From Janibacter hoylei PVAS-1 (GTDB lineage Bacteria > Actinomycetota > Actinomycetes > Actinomycetales > Dermatophilaceae): DNA of 64,000 bases. Location of the stretch: the NCBI RefSeq assembly GCF_000297495.1, contig NZ_ALWX01000022.1:1-64000 (forward strand), read 5' to 3'. Below are positions 56,570 through 64,000 of the stretch, piece after piece. The notes under the pieces are model-generated. The model ran no database searches. It saw only the letters and a program-made list of their open reading frames with translations, and was not told the origin of the DNA. The number at the start of each line of letters is the position of its first letter. Position 1 is the stretch's first letter. The position numbers and the translations under genes were made by a program.

Positions 56570-57598
56570 CTACTTCTTCTCGGCCTTGGCGATGGCCTCG
56601 TCGATCATGTCCGGGTACGTCTCGAGGGCGTAGGGCACCGTGAGCGGGTTGATCATCGACGACGCGGTGACGAAGGAGTTGTCCGTGCTCGAGACGACCG
56701 CGCCGGCCTTGATGGCCGGGATCGAGGCGTAGAGCTTGTTGGACATCGCCTGCTTCTTGGCCTTCGGGTCGCTGTAGAAGGTGAAGATCAGGTCGCTGTC
56801 GTTCAGCTGGTCGGCGTTTTCGTACCCGATGACCGCGGAGTCGGTGCCCTCGGTCTCCTTCATCTTGTCGATCGCCGGGTCGCTCTTGAGGCCGAGCTTG
56901 CGGACCATGTCGGCGCGCTGCTCGGTCGGCTTGAAGACGCCGAGGGTGTCCGGCGTCGTGTAGACGTAGCTGAAGGTGTAGTTCTTCCAGTCGGGGTGCT
57001 TCGCGGCCTCGTCGGCCAGCTGCTTGTCGAGGTCCTCGACGAGCTCGGCCGCGTCCTCCTCCTGACCCAGGGCCCGGCCGATGATCTCGATCTGCTCGTC
57101 CCAGTCGATGCTCCATGCCTGGTCGGGGTAGGCGACGGTCGGGGCGATCTCGCTCAGCGAGTCGTACTGCTCCTGGGTGATGCCCGACCAGGGGGCGAGG
57201 ATGACGTCGGGCTCGAGCTCGAGGATCTTTTCCATGTCGAGCTCCTCGCCGGCGCCGACGAACTCGGGGAGCTTGCCCCCTTCGCCCTTGACGGCCTCGT
57301 TGACCCACGGGGTGTAGCCGGAGTCGTCGGCCGCCCAGGCGTACTCCTCCATGCCGACGGGGATGGTCCCGAGGGCGATGGAGGTCTCGGTGGAGCCCTG
57401 GCCGAGGGTGACGACCTTCTTCGGCTTCTCGGGGATCTCGGCGGTGCCGAGGGAGCTCTTGATGGAGACGGGGAAGGCGCCGTCGCCGGATCCCGACGTC
57501 GCGTCGCTGTCGGATGCGTCGGAGCCGCAGGCCGTCAGGGCCACGGTGGAGGTCAGCAGGAGCGCGACACCGGTGGTGCGCAGGCGGTTCAGGGGCAT
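56570..57598 (-). CDS. Iron-siderophore-binding lipoprotein
   Basis: This cell-surface receptor of the importer has a 342-residue precursor: lipoprotein signal MPLNRLRTTGVALLLTSTVA ending in the lipobox LTACG, a Ser/Asp linker, then a FepB/FhuD-type fold with KVVTLGQGSTETSIALGTIP, ILELEPDVILAPWSGITQEQ, YDSLSEIAPTVAYPDQAWSI and NSFVTASSMINPLTVPYALE. ATG 57598 follows AAGGATCACGAGC. A DtxR/IdeR-like box about 50 bp upstream suggests iron repression of the whole operon. Confidence 0.92.
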   Translation of the reverse strand: MPLNRLRTTGVALLLTSTVALTACGSDASDSDATSGSGDGAFPVSIKSSLGTAEIPEKPKKVVTLGQGSTETSIALGTIPVGMEEYAWAADDSGYTPWVNEAVKGEGGKLPEFVGAGEELDMEKILELEPDVILAPWSGITQEQYDSLSEIAPTVAYPDQAWSIDWDEQIEIIGRALGQEEDAAELVEDLDKQLADEAAKHPDWKNYTFSYVYTTPDTLGVFKPTEQRADMVRKLGLKSDPAIDKMKETEGTDSAVIGYENADQLNDSDLIFTFYSDPKAKKQAMSNKLYASIPAIKAGAVVSSTDNSFVTASSMINPLTVPYALETYPDMIDEAIAKAEKK

Positions 57599-57648
57599 GC
57601 TCGTGATCCTTGCGAAGGGGGAGTGCCGGCCACCTCGACCGGCCAACA

Positions 57649-57667
57649 TTAGGAGACCCTAACCTAA
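57649..57667 (-). promoter_or_regulatory. DtxR/IdeR-type iron box
   Basis: TTAGGAGACCCTAACCTAA matches the 19-bp actinobacterial iron-box consensus (TTAGGTTAGSCTAACCTAA) at 16 positions by my alignment; the right half is perfect. It lies about 50 bp upstream of the siderophore-binding-protein ATG, overlapping the expected promoter. Iron-loaded DtxR/IdeR would repress the importer. Confidence 0.85.
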
Positions 57668-57769
57668 CTCTTGGGTGCCTCGCGCACAGGTTCGCCGTCT
57701 ACGCCCCGTCGTGCCGGTGGGCGCGGTGCCCGTCCCGGTCGAAGATCATGATGACCTCGGCCCCTCCGC

Positions 57770-57848
57770 ATTTCCCTAGGAAAATGCGCACTCCTTCCGT
57801 ATTTCCCTAGGGAAATCTCCACCCTTCCGGTGATTTCCCTAGGGAAAT
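57770..57848. repeat. Three copies of the ATTTCCCTAGGGAAAT palindrome
   Basis: Copies lie at 57770-57785 (one change, ATTTCCCTAGGAAAAT, flanked by GC on both sides), 57801-57816 and 57833-57848 (both perfect). Centre-to-centre spacing is 31 and 32 bp, about three helical turns and the same as the pair at 44583/44615. The flanks share CTTCCGT/CTTCCGG before the second and third copies. They fill the gap between the iron-uptake promoter and folC. Confidence 0.9.
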
Positions 57849-58025
57849 GCGCCAGCACGACCTCGTCCCAGCTGCCGCCGCGTCGAGACCGACGCCATCG
57901 CCGCGGCCCTCGCCGCCCGCGCGGGATGGACCGTCGACGTGCACGACCGGCGTGAGCGACCCGCCGGCGCCGTGTCGACCCACCACGTGCACGACGTCGT
58001 GCTGCGGGCACGGAGGGCCGGCTGA
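57849..58025 (+). pseudogene. Possible C-terminal remnant of a methyltransferase-like gene
   Basis: An open frame without a start codon runs from the last palindrome to a TGA 20 bp before folC. It encodes RRVETDAIAAALAARAGWTV followed by DVHDRRERPAG and HVHDVVLRARRAG. The HDVVLRA-type ending recalls SAM-dependent methyltransferases, but the match is weak. The in-frame TAG lies in the palindrome itself. It may be a gene tail left at a deletion junction. Otherwise 57668-58045 holds only the palindromes. Confidence 0.35.
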
Positions 58026-58045
58026 CGGGTGCGACAATCGGGGCC

Positions 58046-59488
58046 ATGAGCCCCGCCCCCGATGCCGCCCAGCGGCAGGCCGCCGCCGATCTCGAGCTGC
58101 GTGAGCGCATGCGCCGCGTCGAGGAGGGCATCCTCGAGCGCGCTCCCGAGCACGACCTCGAGCCGAGCCTCGACCGCATCCGCGCCGTGCTCGACCTGCT
58201 CGGCGAGCCGCAGCGCACCTTCCCCGTCATCCACGTCACCGGCACCAACGGCAAGACCTCGACCGCCCGGATCGTCGAGTCGGTGCTGCGGGAGTCGGGC
58301 CTGAAGACCGGGCGCTTCACCTCGCCGCACCTGCAGGACATCCGCGAGCGGATCACCATCGGCGGCGAGCTCATCACCCGCCGGGCCTTCCTCGACGCGT
58401 GGGCCGACATCGCCCCCTTCGTCGACGCGGTGGACACCCGCTCGGTCTCCGAGGGCGGGCCGCGGATGACCTACTTCGAGGTGCTCGTCGCGCTCGCCTA
58501 CACGGCCTTCGCCGACGCGCCGGTCGACGTCGCGATCGTCGAGGTCGGCATGGGGGGGTCCTGGGACGCGACCAACGTCGTCGAGGCCGACGTCGCCGTC
58601 ATCACGCCCGTCGGCATCGACCACCAGCACTTCCTCGGCGACACCATCGAGGAGATCGCGACCGAGAAGTCCGGGATCATCCACCCCGACGCCATCGCCG
58701 TCAGCGCGCCGCAGGTGCCCGAGGTCCTCGAGATCCTGCGTGCCCGCGCCGACGAGGTCGGCGCCCGTCTCGTCGTCGAGGGCGAGGACTTCGGTGTCCT
58801 CGAGCGCGACGTCGCCGTCGGCGGCCAGATGATCTCGCTGCGCGGGCTGGCCGGCGACCACCCCGACCTGCTGCTCAACCTCCACGGAGCCCACCAGGCG
58901 AGCAATGCCGCGCTCGCGGTCGCGGCCGTCGAGGCCTTCCTCGGGGGAGGGGAGCAGCCCCTCGGCGAGGAGGTCCTCGCCGCGGGCCTCGCCGCCGCCA
59001 CCTCGCCCGGGCGGCTCGAGATCGTGCGTCGCAGCCCGACCGTCGTCGTCGACGCCGCGCACAACCCACACGGGGCCGCGGTCCTCGCCGAGACGCTCAA
59101 GGACTCCTTCACCTTCACCCACCTCGTCGGTGTCGTCTCGATCTTCAAGGACAAGGACGTCGTCGGGATCCTCGAGGCGCTCGAGCCGGCCCTCGACGAG
59201 GTCGTCGTCACCCGCTCGACCTCCCCGCGGGCCATGCGGCCCGAGCGGCTCGGCGAGATCGCCGCGGAGGTCTTCGGCGACCACCGCGTCACCGTCGTCG
59301 ACGCCCTGCCCGATGCCCTCGACCACGCGGCCCAGCTGGCGGACGAAGGGGGAGTCGCCGGCGGTGTGGTCGCCACCGGATCCATCGTCACCGTGGGCGA
59401 GGTGCGTCTGCTCCTCGGCGTCACCGACGTCGAGCGGCCCGTCGCGCCGCCGGTCGAGGTGCCCGTCGAGGTCGAGGACGAGGACTGA
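58046..59488 (+). CDS. folC: Bifunctional folylpolyglutamate/dihydrofolate synthase
   Basis: FolC adds glutamate to folates and makes dihydrofolate from dihydropteroate. The 480-residue Mur-ligase-type protein has P-loop VIHVTGTNGKTSTARIVESV, FTSPHLQDIRERITIGGELI, ALAYTAFADAPVDVAIVEVG with GMGGSWDATN, HQHFLGDTIEEIATEKSGII and VVVDAAHNPHGAAVLAETLK. The start is ATG 58046. DUF4233 follows after 16 bp, the usual actinobacterial arrangement. Confidence 0.95.
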   Translation: MSPAPDAAQRQAAADLELRERMRRVEEGILERAPEHDLEPSLDRIRAVLDLLGEPQRTFPVIHVTGTNGKTSTARIVESVLRESGLKTGRFTSPHLQDIRERITIGGELITRRAFLDAWADIAPFVDAVDTRSVSEGGPRMTYFEVLVALAYTAFADAPVDVAIVEVGMGGSWDATNVVEADVAVITPVGIDHQHFLGDTIEEIATEKSGIIHPDAIAVSAPQVPEVLEILRARADEVGARLVVEGEDFGVLERDVAVGGQMISLRGLAGDHPDLLLNLHGAHQASNAALAVAAVEAFLGGGEQPLGEEVLAAGLAAATSPGRLEIVRRSPTVVVDAAHNPHGAAVLAETLKDSFTFTHLVGVVSIFKDKDVVGILEALEPALDEVVVTRSTSPRAMRPERLGEIAAEVFGDHRVTVVDALPDALDHAAQLADEGGVAGGVVATGSIVTVGEVRLLLGVTDVERPVAPPVEVPVEVEDED

Positions 59489-59504
59489 CCTACCCTTGTC
59501 GACC

Positions 59505-59899
59505 GTGACGTCAGACCAGCAGCCGCGCCCGCGGGGCAAGTTCATGTGGCGGATGCTCGCCACCGTCGTCGGCGGTCAGGCGCTCGTCATCTTCTTCGGT
59601 GCCCTGACCAGCCGCGGCCTCGACCAGGAGCAGGCGCCCGTCGTGGCCGGCCTGACCCCCTTCGCCCTGTTGTGCGGCCTGGCCGTCCTCGCGCTCGTCT
59701 CCGCGGGACTCATGCGGCGGCCTTCGGGCCGGCGCTCGGATGGATCGTCCAGCTGCTGTCCATCCTCTCCGGAGTCTTCGTGACGATGATGTTCGCCGTC
59801 GGGGTGATCTTTGCGCTGCTGTACTTCTCCTGCGTCCGCATCGGCCGCCGCGTCGATCACGAGCAGGCCGAGCGGGCCGTGACCGAGCAGGAGAGCTGA
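59505..59899 (+). CDS. DUF4233 small membrane protein (frameshifted in this sequence)
   Basis: This four-TM protein lies next to folC, as in most actinobacteria; function is unknown. The first half is [20 protein letters not shown] then [20 protein letters not shown]. The second, in another frame, is [20 protein letters not shown] then [20 protein letters not shown]. Adding one G to the GGG at about 59726 gives RRPSGPALGW and a 131-residue protein of expected length. The start is GTG 59505. Confidence 0.8.
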
Positions 59900-59903
59900 C
59901 CAC

Positions 59904-60731
59904 GTGGACTACTTCACCGCGATCGTCCTGGGCCTCGTCCAGGGCCTGACCGAGTTCCTCCCCGTGAGCTCGAGCGCGCACGTCTCGATCGTCGGCCAGC
60001 TGATGGGTCAGGAGGACCCGGGCGCGGCCTTCACCGCGATCACCCAGCTCGGCACCGAGGCGGCCGTCGTCATCTACTTCTGGCGCGACATCACGACGAT
60101 CATCCGCAAGTGGTGCCTCTCGCTCGCGGGCAAGGTCGCCACGGACGACCCCGACGTGCGCATGGGGTGGCTGGTCATCATCGGCACGATCCCCATCGGC
60201 CTGCTCGGCGTCCTCTTCCAGGACCAGATCGAGACGACCCTGCGCAGCCTGTGGATCACGGCGACGATGCTCCTCGTCTTCGCGCTCGTCATCATGGCCG
60301 CCGAGCGGGTCGGCACCCAGCGACGCGAGCTGACCGACCTGACGTGGCGGCACGGCGTCGGCTACGGGCTCTTCCAGGCGCTCGCGCTCATCCCCGGCGT
60401 CTCCCGCAGCGGTGGCACCATCGCCGGTGGTCTCTTCATGGGGTACACCCGCAAGGCGGCTGCCCGCTACAGCTTCCTCCTCGCCATCCCGGCGGTCATC
60501 GCCTCCGGCGGCCTGCAGGTCGTCAAGATCGCCGGCGGCGAGGGCACCGGCGAGACCGGCTGGGGGCCGATCATCATCGCCACGGTCATCGCCTTCGCGG
60601 TCGGCTACGCCGTCATCGCGTGGTTCATGAAGTTCATCGAGACGCACACCTTCACGCCCTTCATGATCTACCGGATCCTCCTGGCGCTCGGCCTCTTCGC
60701 CCTGCTGGGTACGGGCACGATCTCGGCGTGA
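59904..60731 (+). CDS. uppP: Undecaprenyl-diphosphatase
   Basis: UppP recycles undecaprenyl-pyrophosphate, the cell-wall lipid carrier (BacA family; raises bacitracin tolerance). The 275-residue multi-TM protein has [20 protein letters not shown] (active-site Glu and Ser), the second motif [20 protein letters not shown] and a hydrophobic C-terminus. GTG 59904 follows GGAGAGCTGACCAC. Its position between DUF4233 and ndk is unusual but fits the wall-synthesis genes downstream. Confidence 0.95.
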   Translation: MDYFTAIVLGLVQGLTEFLPVSSSAHVSIVGQLMGQEDPGAAFTAITQLGTEAAVVIYFWRDITTIIRKWCLSLAGKVATDDPDVRMGWLVIIGTIPIGLLGVLFQDQIETTLRSLWITATMLLVFALVIMAAERVGTQRRELTDLTWRHGVGYGLFQALALIPGVSRSGGTIAGGLFMGYTRKAAARYSFLLAIPAVIASGGLQVVKIAGGEGTGETGWGPIIIATVIAFAVGYAVIAWFMKFIETHTFTPFMIYRILLALGLFALLGTGTISA

Positions 60732-60745
60732 CTACGCTGGGCCCC

Positions 60746-62227
<1,482 letters not shown>

Positions 62228-62228
<1 letters not shown>

Positions 62229-62999
62229 TGCGTCGCCGAGTCCTGCCGGTGCTGCTGGTGCTCACGGCCCTCGTGCTCCTGGCCGACCTCGCGGGGGGCG
62301 CCCCTCGGGCCGCTGCGCGGCGTCGGAGACCAGGTGCTCGGGCCGGTCGAGCGCCTCGTCGCGCCGGGGCCGGACGAGACCGACCGGCTCGAGCAGGACA
62401 ACCTGCGCCTCGACGAGCAGGTACGCCGCCTCGAGGACCGCGAGGGCGTGGGCGACGAGCTCGAGCGCCTCGACCCCGACCTCGAGTCCGTCACGGCCCG
62501 AGTCGTCGCCCTCGACCGCGCGGGCGCCTCCGGCCCCGAGCGGGTCACCGTCGACGTCGGCCGGCGCGACGGTGTGCGCGCCGACAGCGCGGTCATCGCC
62601 CCGGATGGTCTCGTCGGTCGCGTCGTGTCCGTGGGGGAGTGGACGAGCGACGTCGAGGTCATCGGTGCCGACTCCTCCGTCGGCGTCCGCACGGGCGCGA
62701 AGGGGGTCATCGGCACCCTGTCGGGGTCGCACCCCACGACGACCCACGCCGCGGACGAGCTCGTCATCACCCAGCTGACCCGGGACCGGGCCCGCGAGGG
62801 CGACGAGGTCGTCACCCTCGGCAGCCCCGGCCAGCGGCCCTACCCGCCGGGTGTCCCGGTCGGCACGGTGACCCGGGTGGAACGGGCCCCCGGCCAGCTG
62901 ACCGACACGGCCGTCGTCGAGCCCGCCGTCGACCTGGCGACCGTCGACGTCGTCGCCGTCGTCACCGGACCCGGGCGAGCCGCGGGCGGCTCGTCGTGA
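62228..62999 (+). CDS. mreC: Rod-shape-determining protein MreC (frameshifted in this sequence)
   Basis: This bitopic scaffold of the elongasome has an N-terminal TM (VLPVLLVLTALVLLADLAG), a coiled coil (ETDRLEQDNLRLDEQVRRLE), and periplasmic beta domains with VDVGRRDGVRADSAVIAPDG, LVGRVVSVGEWTSDVEVIGA and GVPVGTVTRVE. The six-G run at 62293-62298 breaks the frame; five Gs give DLAGAPLGPLRGVGDQVLGP and 256 residues. The ATG overlaps the mreB stop. Confidence 0.9.
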
Positions 63000-63484
63000 C
63001 CGGTCTGCGGTGGCCGGTGCGTCTGGTCCTGCTGGCCCTGGCGCTCGTCGCCGTGCTCGCCCTGGGCGCGCGCGGCGTCGTCACCCCACCCGACCTCGTC
63101 GTCCTCGTCGTCGTCGGCGTCGCCCTCGCCGCGGGCTCGGGAGCCGGTGCGCTCACCGGCCTCGTCGGCGGGTGGCTCGTGGATCTCGCGCCACCCGTCG
63201 GGGTCCCCCTCGGTCTCTCCGCCCTCGGGTACGCGGCGGCCGGGTGGCTCGCCGGCTACGCGCACCGTCGTGCCGGGCACCCCTGGTGGTGGTCCCTGCC
63301 GGTCGTCGTCGGCGCCTGCCTCGTCACCCGTGCCGCGCCGGCGCTCGTCGACCTCGGCAGCGCGCGCCCGGTCGCCTGGGGCGCCCTCGCCTGGCAGGTC
63401 ATCGCCACCGCGACGATCGGCCTGGTCCTCGTGACCCTCGTCGAGCGCGTCGAGGCCACCCTCGTGCAGCGGCGGTGGGCATGA
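62996..63484 (+). CDS. mreD: Rod-shape-determining protein MreD
   Basis: The 162-residue multi-TM protein includes LRWPVRLVLLALALVAVLAL, DLVVLVVVGVALAAGSGAGA, TGLVGGWLVDLAPPVGVPLG (family motif) and WGALAWQVIATATIGLVLVT. It is short and poorly conserved, as usual for MreD, but position between mreC and mrdA is decisive. It overlaps mreC by GTGA and mrdA by four bases. Confidence 0.9.
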   Translation: MTGLRWPVRLVLLALALVAVLALGARGVVTPPDLVVLVVVGVALAAGSGAGALTGLVGGWLVDLAPPVGVPLGLSALGYAAAGWLAGYAHRRAGHPWWWSLPVVVGACLVTRAAPALVDLGSARPVAWGALAWQVIATATIGLVLVTLVERVEATLVQRRWA

Positions 63485-64000
63485 AGCCTCGCGCCCCGCG
63501 GATGCAGGCGCGGATGCTCGCCTCCCTCGCCGTGCTCACCCTGCTCGCCGGTGTCCTCATCGGTCGCCTCGGTCAGCTGCAGCTGACCGACCACCCGGCA
63601 GGCGCCGACGGCGCGAGCGGTCCCGGCACCTCCCGCGTCACCCTGCCGGCCCTGCGCGGCCGCATCCTCGACCGCGAGGGTCGGCCGCTCGTCGACAATG
63701 CGGTGCGCACCGACGTGACGATCGACCGACGCGCTCTGGCCGACGCCGACGACGGTGGCCGAGCCACGGTGCGCCGCCTCGCGCAGGCGCTGGACCTCCC
63801 CTTCGACCGCATGTGGGGCCGCACGACCCTGTGCGGTGCGCCCGGAGCCGCCGACCCGCCGGACTGCTGGGCCGGCTCCGCCCTCGTGCCCGTGCCGCTC
63901 GCCGTCGACGTCGACCCGCAGGCCGCGGCGACGCTCACCGAGCGACCGGAGCTCTACCCGGGCGTCACCGTGACCAACCAGCCGGTGCGGGCCTACCCCC
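63481..64000 (+). CDS. mrdA: Penicillin-binding protein 2 (N-terminal part, runs off the window)
   Basis: This is the start of the elongasome transpeptidase. 173 residues are visible: a short cytoplasmic part, TM MLASLAVLTLLAGVLIGRLG, then the dimerisation-domain start LPALRGRILDREGRPLVDN, a class B PBP hallmark. A Cys-containing loop (TTLCGAPGAADPPDCWAGS) may be a local insertion. The transpeptidase SxxK domain lies beyond the window. ATG 63481 overlaps the mreD stop. Confidence 0.92.
   Translation, partial: MKPRAPRMQARMLASLAVLTLLAGVLIGRLGQLQLTDHPAGADGASGPGTSRVTLPALRGRILDREGRPLVDNAVRTDVTIDRRALADADDGGRATVRRLAQALDLPFDRMWGRTTLCGAPGAADPPDCWAGSALVPVPLAVDVDPQAAATLTERPELYPGVTVTNQPVRAYP

Overview
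The window is about 72% G+C by eye (not computed), with strong GC third-position codon preference, many GTG starts and tight ATGA/GTGA gene overlaps. It reads as a core-chromosome segment of a high-GC actinobacterium. A mycothiol-dependent-reductase-like DsbA protein, two ClpP genes with a ClgR-like site, a short translational ileS T-box, truncated haemoglobin GlbO, a DtxR/IdeR box and the gene order folC-DUF4233-ndk-mreBCD-mrdA all fit Micrococcales. Intrasporangiaceae or Dermatophilaceae relatives are my best guess, at modest confidence. There is no rRNA, CRISPR array, phage, insertion sequence or recognisable defence system.

Layout. 1-3300: tail of a GTPase-type membrane protein, ssb, ettA. 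3365-6610: a decayed glycosyltransferase, thpR, a pentapeptide-repeat protein, a decayed SGNH esterase and a TetR regulator divergent from a long-chain acyl-CoA dehydrogenase. 8043-14017: an almost complete molybdenum-cofactor set in two convergent operons, mog-moaE-moaA (+) and moeBR-moeA-moaC-mobA-DUF6457-moaD (-). 14084-24112: tesB, a RecQ helicase with a phosphoribosyltransferase-like tail, a thioesterase, an IMPase-type phosphatase, a GDPD, a GH13 glucosidase coupled to a small hydrolase and a globin, and an MscS channel. 24109-30392: pepN, a DsbA-like reductase, rpiB, a SpoIIE-type phosphatase, trmB, tRNA-Gly and tRNA-Pro. 30417-40240: trigger factor, then MFS, thioesterase, GH13 and small-membrane genes that separate tig from clpP1-clpP2-clpX. 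41092-52381: valS, plsC, a MarR/ABC-exporter pair, a NUDIX-like protein, T-box-ileS and lrgAB. 52388-57667: ArsR/SRPBCC, a cupin and an iron-siderophore ABC operon behind a DtxR/IdeR-like box. 58046-64000: folC, DUF4233, uppP, ndk, mreBCD and the start of mrdA.

The strongest unexplained signals are not a new gene system. (i) About a dozen otherwise intact genes, several of them essential, are broken by 1-2 base indels, mostly one extra base in a G/C run; this looks like systematic sequence error. (ii) A 16-bp palindrome, ATTTCCCTAGGGAAAT, is clustered at two intergenic sites. (iii) A dispersed hairpin repeat has apparently been absorbed into the ileS coding sequence. (iv) CGAAGGG/CCCTTCG is over-represented. 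(v) Several genes have decayed by internal deletion. I did not find a convincing new multi-gene system.
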